From positions 13,646,285 through 13,710,284 of the forward strand of contig JAVMKO010000021.1 of NCBI GenBank assembly GCA_032164245.1: 64,000 nucleotides of DNA. The letters run 5' to 3'. Shown here in pieces: positions 1 through 12,395 of the stretch. The notes under the pieces were generated by a model that had not been told where the DNA came from, made no database searches, and saw nothing but the letters and a program-made list of their open reading frames with translations. Made by a program: the position numbers and the translations under genes. Source of the stretch: Sternotherus odoratus (lineage: Eukaryota > Chordata > Testudines > Kinosternidae). Each line of letters opens with the position of its first letter. Position 1 is the first letter of the stretch.

Positions 1-2261
1 CATTATAATTTTTTTCTCCTAATGCTATTTACCAAACAGTTGCTAAATTCAAATGCCTTGGAAAAATAAATAGTTGGGTATTTTTCGCTCTGAACCTCTG
101 AGTTTAACAAAGCTAATGCAAAACAGTTGTACAGAACCTGAATGAATAGATTAGCATAAAATTGGATACAAATTAACAAATATCAACAAGTCAACATAAT
201 ATAAAGCCATGAGCTTTATTCAGATATTGTGTTCTGCATGCAGCTTTGCTCTTGATTCCATTGCAGGTGACTGTGTGGTTGTCACAGTCTCTATCTATCT
301 AGCATCTTGCCTCTGCTTAATGCTCGCATCAAGAGTCATATTCTGCGGCCTTATGGCAGTAGAAAGCCTGCCCCAGCTATCTGAGCAGCTGCCATGTGCA
401 TTATATTGGCAAAATGAGACTCTCAGACGGAGAGACGGACCTTTCACCCCGGATCAAAACTGGCCATCCCCTTCCAAAGGGAGGTAACGATTCCACAGAC
501 AGCATTGACGCATTCGGACTCTCCGCGTTCTCTCTGCTCCTCTCCCTGCTCTGCTCTGCTCTGTACAACTGCTCCAGGGAAGGGATGTGTATTTTAAATA
601 AACAGGTTAGTGGGGGAAATCCCCAGCTGCCCGGCATGAGTCTGAGCAGCCCAAAGGAGCCAGCACTGAAAGGGCTCAGGGCAGAGACGGGGAGAGGCTG
701 GCTACCAGGCCAGGGCCGCGGCAGGGCTGGAGGAGAGGGGAGTGCAGCTGAGCAGAGCGGGGTCCCCACAGGAGAGCTGCTTCAGAGCAGCGTGAATCCG
801 AGGTTGGAGGACACTCCACTCTTGCCTGAGGGCCCTTGTCTGCACATGGGAGTGTCCTGGTGCTATTAAAATGCTGGGAAAGGCCTTAACCCCCTCCAGC
901 ACCATCGCCATTCCACACCGGGTCTGCGGATTTGTCACAGGTTGTGACAATCTGCAGTATAAGGGCCTCACTCCCCTCCTACACCAAACCCAGCATGCTC
1001 TGTGCACGGGGCTGCTTGTAATGCACAGGGGCCACTCGAAGGAGCAGAAGGGTCAGCGCAGGAGTCAGAAACATTTTCAGTGTGGGCAGAGACAGCTGTG
1101 CCGTGAGTGAGGGGGAGGCAAGTTAAGGGGTCTGTGTCCTAGAAGGAAGTGACCCCTCTCACAGGAAAGGGGACAGAATACAAGAGGGTGTGAGCGGGGG
1201 AAGCAGCTCCCAGCCTAGGAGAGTTTGCAGGCTGCAGGGTGAGAGCTCCTGGCCCGGGGAGAGTGTGCAGGTCTCTCCGTCGTGGGAGGACACGGTGTGA
1301 GCCCCCCTCTACTGCAGCCAGAGCTGCCGTCACCCAGTAATGCCATGAAATCTGCAGCTCCACAGGGTTACTCTCAGCCAGCCAATTCCTACAGTGCACC
1401 GAATGCCCTGACTCCCCCAGCGGGGTGAGCCAGCTCTCCTCTGCCACCAAAGCCCAGCGACTACCAGGCCAGCCGGGACCTGCCCTCCACAATCCCACTT
1501 TGTTGAGCTGCATCACCCCCAAATGGGGGCTCTGCTAGTGCGTGGGGGACCTCTGTCACAGAGGGCAGGCAGCAGTTAGACCTGAACTCTGCCCTCAGGC
1601 TGGAATCGGTTTGCTGAGAGACGGGATGAAAGCAGAATAAGGCAGAGGGCAGGAAGAAATTCCTCAGTCTATAGCCAGGGGAATGGGTTGTATCTGAGGA
1701 GCTGAGAGCCATACTCACGGAGGGGCTTTCAGCTGATAAACCTACTATTGTGTCCTTAGCACAAAGGCCTCTTAGCAGTTGGCGAAGGTCACCAGCGAGT
1801 GGCTTCATCTGTTTACCAATAAATTAACAGGTCAGACCTGAGCATGGGTTCGTTAGGGCAGAATCTTCCCAACATTACAGGGAAGTTCTGGTTTTCTCTC
1901 TTGCTGATATTGGATCGCTGTCTGCAGATGTCAACACCTGCTGGTTAGCCTCGCTTGCTCTCTATTTCTTTTTATTACAGCTGATCATTTTGCTGCTGTT
2001 TCTCACTCTGGTGCTGGAGGTTTTCCCCAGGTGCTTCTTCAATCCAATATTTTCCTTAGCAGCTTGCTCCAGCTCTGGCAGGCGCTAGGATTTCTTCTTC
2101 CTTTAGGTTGAATTTAGTTGTTCCCCCTGCAAGAGAAAGCAGTAGGAGAAAAAGTCTTGGAGTTTGTGTGATTTGATGGACAAGACTGGATTCTCTGTCT
2201 AGAGCTCATGCCCATGGAATGACTGTCATCTGCCAGAGCCTGCATTTCCACAGACTGAGCT
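1..2261. other. non-coding sequence, no gene recognised
   Basis: I see no recognisable gene or repeat here. The first 200 bases are AT-rich; 650-1500 is GC-richer and carries overlapping short open frames on both strands, as expected by chance. Around 1203-1272 there is a weak imperfect tandem duplication: two units each holding an AGCTCC...GAGAGT.TGCAGG pattern. No exon-like frame with good splice context was found. Confidence 0.5.
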
Positions 2262-2333
2262 AAAGGTATCTATAGGTATTTGGATGCCTTATTCCACTGA
2301 TTTCAGTGCCTAAAAACCTTTAAAAACCTGGCC
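2262..2333. repeat. old interspersed repeat fragment, family unassigned
   Basis: The text runs through a pattern of the type 'ggtatttggatgcc...tcagtgcctaaaaacctttaaaaacctggcccta'. This recurs widely in reptile and bird DNA as a diverged short repeat. A related reversed fragment lies near 42525-42565. I recognise the pattern but cannot assign a family name, and the boundaries are approximate. Confidence 0.35.
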
Positions 2334-2339
2334 CTAAGC

Positions 2340-2818
2340 CCCTGAGCTAAAAACTGTAATAAATTCACATCATTTAGAGAAATTGTTGATAAACTGGAGA
2401 GGGGTTTTCAGAGAAGAGCCACAAGAATGAGTAACGGATTAGAAAACCTGCCTTATAGTGATAGATTCCAGGAGCTCCATCTATTCAGCTGAGCAAAGTT
2501 AAGGGGTGACTTGATTAGTCGATAAATACCTACATGGAGAACAAATATTTGATAATAGGCTCTTCAGTCCAGCGGAGAAAGACGTAACATGATCCCAGGG
2601 CTGGAAGTCGAAGCTAGATAAATCCAGACGTGAAATAAGGTGTACATCATAACAGGGAGGGTAATTAACCACTGGACCAATTTGCTCAAGGCCGGGGTGG
2701 ATTCTCCATCACTAACATTTTTTAAATCGAGACTGGAAGTTTGTCGCTGGAAGATCTGCTCTAGAAATGACCCTGGGGCAGTTCTCTGGTCTGTGTTCGA
2801 CAACAAGTCAGACTAGAT
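2340..2818 (+). mobile_element. CR1 LINE relic, ORF2 C-terminus and 3' region, split by a hAT insertion
   Basis: The plus strand reads as a decayed CR1 ORF2 end: it encodes a stretch like ENLPYSDRFQELHLFS, followed after breaks by HGEQIFDNRLFSPAEK. It then passes a 'ctccatcactaacattttttaaatc' region and the 'gtcagactagat' tail typical of CR1 3' ends. Frames are broken by stops and indels, so it is not functional. The element is interrupted at 2819 by a hAT element, and a short CR1-like remnant appears to resume at 3357-3386 ('cctcctgacct'). It is 5'-truncated, as most CR1 copies are. The identity as CR1 is from known family sequence; the exact subfamily is not assigned. Confidence 0.75.
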
Positions 2819-3356
2819 CAGGGATGGGCAAACTTTTTGGCCCAAGGGCCACATTGGGGTTGAAAATTGTATGGAGGGCCGTGTGGGGAAGGCTGTGCCT
2901 CCCCAAACAGCCTGGTCCCACCCCCTATCCAACCCCCACCCACTTCCCACCCCCAACTGCCCCCCTCAGAACTCCCGACCCATCCAACCTCCCCTCTCCC
3001 CGTTCCCTGTCCCCTGATCGCCCCTTCCGGAGACCCTCCCACTCTAACTCCCCCCTCCAGGACTCCCCCCCCTACCTAAGCCCCCTGCTCTTTGTTCCCT
3101 GACTGCCTCCTTCCAAGACCCACCTTAACCACCACCACCGAGGACCCCACCACCTAAGCCCTCCCCTCCCCCCGCTTACCGTGCTCAGCCGGGCTCGGGC
3201 CTGGCTCGGGAGCACGGAGACCCGTGGCTCACCGCACTCGACCTGGCACCCCGGGCCGGGAGCACGGGGCCACTGGCACCACTCCCCCGGGCTGAGGTTG
3301 CAGGCCGGATAAAAATGGCCACCTATGGCCCATGGGCCATAGTTTGCCCACCCCTG
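2819..3356. mobile_element. non-autonomous hAT-type DNA transposon (538 bp)
   Basis: The element begins CAGGGATGGGCAAACT at 2819 and ends with the reverse complement, AGTTTGCCCACCCCTG, at 3356, so it has terminal inverted repeats of about 22 bp with a few mismatches. The flanks are GACTAGAT (2811-2818) and AACTAGCG (3357-3364), a degraded 8-bp duplication with 5 of 8 matches around a CTAG core, which fits hAT target preference. The interior is C-rich (2915-3180) then GC-rich (3180-3300) and has no transposase. The short proline-rich open frames here are composition artefacts. A partial second copy lies at 49211-49365. Confidence 0.8.
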
Positions 3357-3386
3357 AACTAGCGGCTGTGTTCCTCCTGACCTGCT

Positions 3387-4371
3387 TCTCACAAACAGGG
3401 AAGAATTGGGAGGGGAAGAAGAAGTGGGAGACAACCTGGGCAGGCCGGACCATGAGTTGGTTCACAATTACCTGTTAACTTTTTGGTGTCGCTGTGTGCA
3501 GAACTGTCACAAACTGGAAAACCTATAACAGAGACTCTTCAACAGAAACGAAGACGCACTATGCAAAAGGTGCTGTGAAGTTTAGTTTTACTTCTAACAA
3601 GAGTAGTTCAAAAATATTCACACTCGGGGTGATTTTTTTTAAGTTGATGTCCTTTTCAAGATAAATATTAGGTGATTCCAAGCTGGTGTTAGAGGGAGGT
3701 GCTCATATGACATTGACACATTTAAAAAGAATAATTTGACTTCCCAACTGAACAAATTTCCATTGGAAATAAGAGAAAATAAATATTGAACCCCACAGCG
3801 TCCTTTGTTTAAAGAGCAACTGTTCTGATGTTAACCACACTCAGATCATGAGGGGCAGCTGACTGGAGCCCCCCACTGCGTGAACTTTAAACTGAAATCC
3901 ACAGATTATGACGGTGCTGATATAAACCTTCATCCTGGATCAGGACTGCTGGCTTCCTATGAGAATAAAATCAAAGAGGTTTAGAGGCAATTTGTTTAAT
4001 GTGTCCTGTATCCCGGTCGCTTCAGAACCATTCCAGAGTATATGAGGCACAGATCAGTGGGAAATATCTGATTCAGGTCATAAAAACAACAACAAATGAT
4101 GGCTTCGCTAAACTGGAAACTACTTTCTTCACCGGGGGAAAAAAACAGTTATGTGGCTCTCTCTCTAGCACTCCAAAGTAGTTACCTTACCTGCAGTCTG
4201 GTACTTTCGGACACTCTATGCACTGAACAGTTTGGTATAATTAGTGTTTAATCTTTCATTATACAGTGTAATAAAAACTAAAATAGATAGGCCGGGTTAA
4301 TTTTTTGCAAAATATTGTGCTGAGGTTAGAGGAGGTGATTTACTTGGGCCCTCTCAGCTGCGGGGAGATAT
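3387..4371. other. non-coding sequence, nothing recognised
   Basis: Moderately AT-rich single-copy-looking DNA. There are short A and T runs (for example near 3633 and 4140) but no repeat family, gene or clear motif cluster that I can support. Confidence 0.45.
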
Positions 4372-4450
4372 GATCATTTAGGCACCATTCCTGCAATGAG
4401 CTCCCTGTGGACGCAGCCCTACCCCTTTGCAGAACTCTGCTGAAGTCTGC
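4372..4450. repeat. old reptile/bird-type interspersed repeat fragment
   Basis: The segment has the pattern 'ggcaccattcctgcaatgagctcc...gtggacgcagcccta...tgcagaactctgctgaagtc'. This is a diverged member of a common short repeat that usually contains 'attgcaggatc' and 'tgaagtcaatgg'. A second, likewise diverged copy is at 15205-15265. The family is recognised by texture only, so class and boundaries are uncertain. Confidence 0.35.
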
Positions 4451-7089
4451 TGAAGAGTGCTGTGTGGACTCAGGGGCCGCCCCAGGTATTCCTCATTTCA
4501 GGACCAGGGCCTCCGCACAGAGAAATTGTACATTTCTGTGCAAATAGTTTCCTTTTCACCCTGGTATGTTCCTCTCCTCCTGCTGCCATTATCTGCCCTT
4601 CTGCATGCCGTGTGTCCGGGGCACGGTACTCTGTCTATCTGGCGTCTCAGCAGACAGTCTTGGACGCAAGAGGCGGGAGCAGCCCTATTCCCAGCTGTGA
4701 TAGTGAGTCAGCGCTGCAGCCGACTGTCAAATATTTTCTTTGCCTTCAGATACCTAAGTCTTATTTTTTTAATCTGCTTTTTGCTAGATGCTCCTGCTGC
4801 TGCCCTTTGCAGCTTATTTCACATATGATTTAGCTCTGCTTAAAGGAAATCTGCCTAATTTCATCCAGCCTCTGACCTTTTCATAGCTGGAATTCATGCC
4901 TCTGTGTCTGAAACATGACAGTGGCTCCCGCAGCCTTGTAGCTTCTTTCCCCCAGGATTTATATTCTACAACCAGGCCCCATCCTAATCTTCTTTTCTCA
5001 AACCCAGTTTCTTTTGCTAAGAATAACTAAGCTCCTTGAGTCCCCTGTTCCATCTCCATTACAGGCAGAGCTTTTCACCAATTTACACCCTGTGCAATCC
5101 CATCGAAGTTTGCAGGATTGCAGGATGGACATTTTTCTCCTGAATAGCCTGTTCACTGCACTGGCTGCATAGCCGCCTGAGCCGTATAGAAAGTCTGAAA
5201 GCCCCAAAATGGAAATTCTAGCTATGTCCAATACATCTTATAAACTAACAGGTGAGATAGTCGAGCTATTCACTCCCAGTAATGTCTGTGCTGAAATGGG
5301 TTTCATTTATGTTCATGAATAGTCCAGGGACTCTCTGTCATTGTTATGATTATATTTGATATTTGTATTGTTTGCTGGATGGTTTTTACAGTCATGTGTA
5401 GGCCTCTGGGTTTTCAGATACTGTCCATAGTGACTGGGGCTTGGAGTGTTTGATAGTCAGCATTCAGCCTGTGATTGGTCACCTAAGTCACACGGTGTGG
5501 TTTCTCTTCTCTGATTGGGTGACCTACCATTCATAAACAGGAATGGGGTTCAAAGAAAGCATTTGGGTGTTGACTTTCTCAGGGAGAGGGTGATGTGTTA
5601 TGGACAGACAGGAGGTTAACAAGCCTAGATTATAGTGAATCCTTTCCTGTCCCCCTTGTGCAGGGGAAAGAGCACTCTGGTTGGTTATGTACCTGAGCCA
5701 CAGGTTTAAAACTAGCTGCGATCTGGACTCAGGGAAAGAGAGAAAAGGTAGAGTTGTTTACTGGGCATGTAGCAAAAAGTCACTAGCTTTCTTGCCCTGC
5801 CATTCTAGCCTGGCCCCCCAAAACACACAGCCAGTATGTAGGGTAGGGTGGGGGAGCTCAGAAAGGGGGACCCTTATGGGGTAATATGTTTATTTTCTCA
5901 TCCCCAGCAGAACTGTCATGATGGCTGCTGGGAGCAAACCCCAACCTCCCTAATGTTTTCAAAATAGCAGCCCAAGCTGGGTGCAAATGTTGCTAGGTTG
6001 AACTTCAAGTCAGTGAGCTGGCCCCTTTGGAACTGGTCTCACTGTTCACCCAGCTCCAGACATAAAGCCCTTAGTTTAGGCCCCCGAGCAGGAAAGTCAC
6101 AGCATGAAATCAAGTCAGTTTTGTTAAAATGAGGATCCTCAGAACTCCAGGAGAAGGGCTGGGAGAAGCTCCCACAAGTCCAGCTGCTGCCAGGAATCCT
6201 CAGGGGGTCTTCAAGTCCCCTTGAAGTCTCAGTTGGATGCTTCCAGGAGGGGCAGGCACATGGAGAGAGGAGCCTTTCTGGTGCCTTGTGGACTTTTCCT
6301 CCTCTCATCCTGGCTGGAGTTTGTTAAAGTTCTGGGAAAATGAGAATGTATTGAGGGTAATTTCCCTCCCCGATCTTAGGAAAGTGTTGGGCAAGGGCTG
6401 GAGTCTGTTCCCTTTGTCTCTGTGCCAGCTTCCCCACCCCTTATTTAAACTGCAACAAGAAACAACAACTCAGACCTCCTCCCCATTGTACTTAATTACT
6501 GCTGAGCAAAAGTGTGGGAAATGCTAAGGCCCACACTTGTCACCAATGACCTTTCTTTAGTCCAGCTGGAGATAATTTTGCCCTCTTCCCTCCTTCTCTG
6601 TTCCTCTTACTTCTGTATAAATTGGAGCCAGCTATTAGCAATGTCCCTTGGAAGTGGTTTGAGACTGTGGAGAGGAATGCTCTCCTTTAACTACTGTCTT
6701 TACCCTTCGAGTTAATGAAACCCATGTGGGTTTAAATTGCTTGCTTTAAAAAAAAGATCCTTTTGCAGACCTCCCAAGGCAGCTGAGTACTTAGCTGCCT
6801 CTCGGGTGGCATCCCTACCTCTCTCCCTGTGATGTGCCATGTCATTCCACTGGTGGGTTGGCTGGAGAGATCTCAGATGTGTGTGGTTTGTGAAGCAATG
6901 GGCTATGTGTGTGCACACCCTTCACATGTTAACGCTCCCCTGAGGCTGGTGAGCATGCGGACTCCTCAGGGGCTCCCCCGAACAGGAAGAAGAAGAGAAT
7001 CAGAAATGAACACTGCGTGCCACAGGTCGCCTCTGGAGCAGCTTGGTCAGGGCCGGAGTGAGGCCTTGCAAATGCTGCCGCTTCAGTCT
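4451..7089. other. non-coding sequence, nothing firmly recognised
   Basis: No gene is supported. Two similar CCAAT-type motifs, GATTGGTCACC (about 5474) and GATTGGGTGACC (about 5513), lie 40 bp apart, but nothing else suggests a promoter. Frames of up to about 120 codons at 4457-4833 overlap in two frames and have no domain. Confidence 0.45.
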
Positions 7090-7340
7090 CCATTGAATTG
7101 TTAACAGCTCACTCTTCCCTGATTGCTAATTGAGATTTTCCTGACGTCCCACACAGTGGAAGCAGGGGAAATAAAATTACAGAGTTATTCACTCTTTTTG
7201 TACAACTGATGTGCTGATTACCTGTCAATCAAGGAATCGCATTAACATCTGACAGTGTGTGCATAACAATTACCCCCATCAAATTAAGGAAACCTTTCAC
7301 ACTCCCAGAGAAAGAGAGAGAGGAAATTCAATCAGCATAA
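7090..7340. promoter_or_regulatory. candidate conserved non-coding element (AT-rich, homeobox-type motifs)
   Basis: This block contrasts with its flanks. It is AT-rich, not low-complexity, and holds many homeodomain-type cores: GCTAATTGAG, TGATTACCTG, GTCAATCA, CATTAAC, ACAATTA and AAATTAAGG. It shows no repeat similarity that I recognise and no useful open frame. Such texture is common in distal enhancers of developmental genes. That it is conserved or regulatory is inference only. Confidence 0.3.
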
Positions 7341-7852
7341 TTAGCTCAATCAGAAAAGAACTTCTTTTCATCAGGAAGGGGGGAGGGAAACACAGAGAAG
7401 GGGGAGGGGGAGAGAGAGTCTATCTAGTTGCCTAAATGTCACATCATACAGAAATATCACAGCAGCGCCTGGCCATGCAGTGCCAGCTGCTTGCTGATCA
7501 GTCACCAGAAATGACAATTAATCCAGCCAAAGCATTTTTTTTTTTCCTCTCTAGCTCCTGGAAATCTTTCCCTCTGTGTTCTGGGGAAGCTTTTCCTAGA
7601 AGCAATACCGCCTCAGCTTTCCCTTCACGTCGGCTCACATGGCTTCTTTCCCACAGCGTCCCTGGTACCTTGGCTTGCAGAGACTGACCTCCATCCTCTT
7701 TCCCACCGCCCCACCCCACCCCCTCCTCACCTCTAGTAATTCTTCTTCCATTGCTAAAATAATTGAAGGGGCCTTTTCAAAAGAGAAGCACATTCTGCAG
7801 AAACCTATGGTGCTCATAGGGTGGAATTAATCCCTGGGTACAGGAGGAGCCA
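7341..7852. other. non-coding sequence with G-rich tract
   Basis: At 7376-7415 there are several G runs separated by short A-rich spacers, followed by a GA-rich stretch. The rest is ordinary single-copy-looking DNA, with a C-rich patch at 7700-7735. No gene was recognised. Confidence 0.45.
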
Positions 7853-8368
7853 ATAGAATCAGAGATTAGGACTGGAAGGGACCTCGAGAGGTCATCTAGT
7901 CCAGTTCCCTGCACTCAGGGCCGGACTAAGTATTAGACCATCCCTGACAGGTGTTTGTCCAACCTGCTCTTAAAAATCTCTACTGATGGAGATTCCACAA
8001 CCTCCCTAGGCAATGTATTCCAGCACTTAACACCCTGACAGGAAGTTTTTCCTAATGTTCAACCTAAACCTCCCTTGCTGCAATTTAAGCCCATTGGTTC
8101 TGGTCCTGCCCTTACAGGATAAGAACAGTTTCTCACCCTCCTCCTTGTAACAACCTTTAGGCACTTGAAAACTGTGATCACGTCTCTTCTCAGTCTTCTC
8201 TTCTCCCAACTAAACAAACCCAGTTTTTTTAATCTTTCCTCATAGGTCATGTCTTCTCTAGACCTTTAATATTTTTTCTTACTCTTCTCTGGATTTTCTC
8301 TGGTTTGTCCACATCTTTCCCAAAGTGTGATGCCAAACTGGACACAATACTCCCGTTGTGGCCTTATC
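7853..8368 (-). mobile_element. CR1 LINE 3' end, 5'-truncated, minus strand
   Basis: On the minus strand the 3' terminus lies at 7853 and reads the typical CR1 tail, 'ctagatgacctctcgaggtc...attctat'. Upstream of it in element sense (8059-8250) is a recognisable ORF2 C-terminus with MTYEERLKKLGLFSWEKRRLR and RDVITVFKCLK. Those are the conserved EERL-LGLFS-EKRRLRGD and V-K-LK motifs of CR1. Frameshifts follow, so it is inactive. It is among the better preserved CR1 copies in the window. Truncation is near 8368, where a hAT-like end abuts. Confidence 0.9.
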
Positions 8369-8495
8369 GGGGATTCTCAAACTTTTTTCTTTCTGGGTCC
8401 CTTCCCCCCTCCCCCTCCCTGATTCAATAAAAACTCCCCAGCCCACTTGTGTCACAAGCGCTGGCTTTCTGCAGACAAAAACAGGGCTGACTCCT
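8369..8495. mobile_element. hAT-like element fragment ('GATTCTCAAACTTTT' end)
   Basis: Directly next to the CR1 truncation point the sequence reads GGGGATTCTCAAACTTTT, then 'ttctttctgggtccct', a C-rich stretch, and 'aactccccagcccacttgtgtcacaa...tttctgcagacaaaaacagggctgactcc'. This matches the layout of a hAT-derived repeat family common in turtles, whose ends read like 'GGTTCTCAAACT'. I do not see the opposite terminus or a clear target duplication, so the copy is probably truncated. Confidence 0.5.
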
Positions 8496-10100
8496 GCACC
8501 CGCTGCTCCTTCTGGCAGGGAGAGCGCTTCCCAAATTCCCGGAGGGAGAGCACCCATCCTGTTCAGCCTTAGCCTTCTCCTTCTTCCTTGTCCAGTCACA
8601 TACAGTACCTAGCTCTGCTCCCCGGCACTGGAGCCCCCCCAAGATCCTTCGGCACTGGGAGGGGGCCTCCTCCAGCCGCATCTTTCACAGCACCCTTTAA
8701 AAACCACCAGGACGGGGTGAGCGTGGAGTCTATACAGCAGGCGTCCTGTGTTTGGAACCAGGTTAGGGATAGCGCAGGCTCCCATTCCATGCCGCAGGCC
8801 TGGCATGGGAGAAGTCCTGAAGAAGAGGATGGGAGGAGAGGGGCCCACCTGCCACATTGTCAAGAACCCATAGATTCTCCTTGTGTCACTTTGAAATGTA
8901 GCAGCTCAAATGAAATTACTAGGAGAAACTTGCTCCAGGTTTCAGGCTATCACCATATTCGTATCAAATAAACATTCTCTGTGCTGATAGTCCCAGGGTC
9001 CTTCCTAGCCTGCTGCCATCCCCAGGGTGGCTTTATTACATCCTTGGACCACGCTAACCCTGGAGCAGTCGCAGTTTGCAGCAGGGTGCTCACCAATAGG
9101 TGGCAGAGGAGAAAAGAGAGAAAAAAGGTTTTCAAAATACCCCTAAAGGAAGTTTCTTTATTTACTCATAAAAGTAAAGATCAAAACACATATTTTGTCA
9201 TTAACACATTTTCAAATAGCTTGTAATGAGTGAGTCAGAGAGGAGATGCCAGAGGGAGGGGGCTGAGCATGTCATTTAGCACATAGAAGGATGGAAAAGC
9301 TCTTTGTCTCACTTACAAATTAAAGTATAAAGATTAAAGATTACTACAGGGCCCCAGATAACAACGGAGCAGATAAAAACCTGGCTCAGCAGTAGGATGT
9401 GCTCTTATCAGTTTTCCTCAGGGCCTGAAACAATAAAGATTTTGCTTTTCAAGTATCTTAGTTAAGGTGCATGGAACAGAACTGCATTAAGTGCATTTCC
9501 GGGGGATTTCATGCCGCACTGTAGCAGGGACAGCATGTGCACTCTACAGACCAGGTGAACATACATTGGGCAGTATGCTTTGGAGGGCAGTCCAGAGGAT
9601 AGCATTTCCTCCACAGTCCAGGACCAAGCTCTGCCTGTAACAAGAAGGTTACGGACTCTCCACTAGTCTCCTGTTGGCTTATTCATGAGCTGGGCTTGGT
9701 GGGTCCAATCCAGTGCTTATTAGGCCAGGATCCATGCAAAAGCATCACCTCACTTCACTCTGTGTAGAGCCCACATTGACAGACACCAAGCCATGGTTGG
9801 AGTGTGCAGGAAAGATGCCCTGCTCTCTTCCCCCCTCCCCCCGGCAGGGGGTCTCTCCAGCACCAGGCAGCCTGGGAAAGCTTAAACTTGATTCCACCTC
9901 TGCTGCCTTTGTTCTGGGGATCCAACCCAACCCCATTTTACCGACCCTAGGTCTGTTTATGACAGAGAAATACAAAATAAAATCAACCCCCCTGATTCAA
10001 ACTGGGATTCAACTTTTAAACAGAAACAGACTTCACATAAATAGACAAAAAAGTCCAACTCCGGATCCTCTCTCTGAGAATTATTAATTACTTCCTGAAT
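8496..10100. other. non-coding sequence, nothing recognised
   Basis: No gene or repeat family is supported. The stretch includes overlapping chance open frames at 8588-8971 and AT-richer sequence at 9160-9350. Confidence 0.45.
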
Positions 10101-12393
10101 ATCCCTCTCCCTCCCCCCCCCCCAACACACACACTCCCCATCACCGCCATCAAAAATAACCCCACGGTGCTCTCCAGGGGGATTTTTTGAAAAAAGTATA
10201 AAAGGGCAAAATGTTCATAAATAGCTCTCTAAACTGGCCCCACAAAATCTGTTCGCTCATTAACCTGGACATTTGGGGGCACAAATTGCTCATGCATGCA
10301 CTCTAACAACGCACACACAAAGTTACAGGTGCAATTTAAGTACCTGGTTTTGAAAAATTGGCGCTCAGAGGAAAACAAACATTCCCAGGAAGATGGTGCC
10401 AACAAAGTCAAGTGATCCCAGCCTGAGCAGGGAGGGTAAATATCCTCAAACCTTAGTCATCCTCTCCAGACATCAGCCGGTGATTTTGCGGGTTTGTTAA
10501 GTGACCATGATGATATTTTTAGCAGTAATTTTAGAACCCTTAGAGCTCTAGAAATATAACGGAGAGTTGCCCTGATACTGGCTCAATTTCTTTTGTAGAG
10601 TAAAAAAAGGAAAGAAAAAGTCTCCCCTCTTGCTGCAAGTGTCAGCATCCCAGAATGCAGGCTGAAGGACTGCATGAGCGGAAGTGACTAGCCGTGGTAA
10701 ACTCTCACCGGAGAGCTGACATTGAGTCGGACTGACTTTCATTAAAAGGCTAACCTGCCTACGAGGAGCGGGTGTCTCTTCGGATTAGGACAAGCCCTTC
10801 TTTCCTAGTGTCTTCTCCTCTGATCTTCTCTCTGCAGCCTAGATTGTTGTAAATCTTTCTCTAGGGTCTCCCCCACCGTCCCCACCACTTTTTGAAACTG
10901 AAGGTAGAGCTGATGAAAGTGCCCGACCGGCAGCTCTGGAGACGGGAGCGCTGTCGTTCTCCTCAGAGCGAGGAGCCTAGGCCATGGGAGGGCAGCGACA
11001 CTAGACACAGCCTGTTGCTTTTACTAATGTGCTTCAACGCTGGCCAGCAGGAATTCCCCGGACCCTCCTGACTGCTGGACTCCAGCACTGGGGTCTATCC
11101 CCTCCTTAGCCTGGCTGAGACAAGACCACCCGGTGCGTTGATAATGGTAGCACTGCTGCGCTTGATCCTTGTCCAGAAAAGAGACACATTCCCTTGTACG
11201 TCCCCATCTAGCCACTCTAGGAGATGCATTCAGTGGGAGGGACACAGAGAGGATCTGCCATCAGAAACACCCCCTCTCTAGCTGCTCTGTACCTCTGGCA
11301 GGAGACACCTCCTGCAGGAAAGGCCTGCGAGAGGAAATCTCTTGAGTGTGGTGACTCCCGAGGTTATCTGTCTGGATGGAAGTCACTGGAATTCAGTAAG
11401 ATGCCACTGCCAGCCAGTGAGGGGGCCAAATTCATTTTTAAGGGCTGCCCTGTCCATTTCCCTGAGCCGTCCCCACTAGCTCAGAGCTCAGCTTTGCTGC
11501 CCAGGCTCCCCGGGGGTGAGGGCTGGCACAGAGCCAGCCTGCCCTGGGAAGCTTAGCGGGACAAGGCCTCTTGGAGCTCACTGGAGCAGAAGCAGGAGCA
11601 TCCCAGGTGCTACGCCCCTCTACTGAGCCTCATTTTCTCCCCCTCCTTCACTGGTCCTCTCGTCTTTCTCTTCAGCGGTCTGACAAAGCCAGAGATGGCA
11701 GAAGTGCAGAGGGTGGGGAGAATAACCAAGGCCCCTGCATTCACCTGAAGTTGGTGCTGAGCATAATCACATCTCTCCCTGACTGACGAGAGGCTCTCAG
11801 CATCCCAGAGGATGAGGAATGGCTCTTAAAGTCTCACTGAGCCATTCCTTCCCTCCCCTTTCCCCTGGGCATTGCCCGTCTTCTATCCCAATGGGTATTC
11901 CCAGCGCCAGCCATTAACCCAGCAGCTACTTTACTTTCTGATCTCTGCTGGGGTGACTCTCAAGATTTAACATGTCATGTTATTTGGTTCTTTTAGCTGG
12001 GTGTCGGGGGGAAGGAACCCTAACGGATGTAATGAGATCGTAGTGTTGAGAATTGCCTGCCCCTGCCCTGGCATTTGAATTACCCAGGACACACAACACA
12101 GGGAAGGCCGCTGAGTGTATGTGTTTTAAAACACACCTGCATTTGGGGAGCCATTTACTTAGGTTGTGTATTGCTAAATGTTGGGTCCATGCTCTATAAA
12201 GGCCAGGGTGAAATTCACCTGGGGGAAAAGAGGCAGCAGAAGATTGGAGGGGGGAGGAAATTTCCAAAGCGCCTCAATGGTCCTTATGCCCCTAAATCCT
12301 TTACTAAGCTCACCTCTGTAACCTCTCGCACCGTCCGCACTCAGGTCTCCCCATTTCTGGAAAAGCAACTCAGCTTGTTGGTGGTGACGCAGC
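10101..12393. other. non-coding sequence; poly-C/CA tract at its start
   Basis: A run of about ten C followed by ACACACAC lies at about 10113-10133. The rest (10140-12393) has no recognisable gene, and frames of 60-130 codons occur in several overlapping phases as expected by chance. Confidence 0.45.
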
Positions 12394-12395
12394 TA

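Noticed and set aside
2767..3102. Proline-rich 111-codon frame
   Set aside because: It lies in the C-rich interior of the hAT element and is a composition artefact.
5465..5530. Two CCAAT-type motifs as a promoter
   Set aside because: No TATA or CpG context, exon or transcript evidence nearby; two short motifs are expected by chance.
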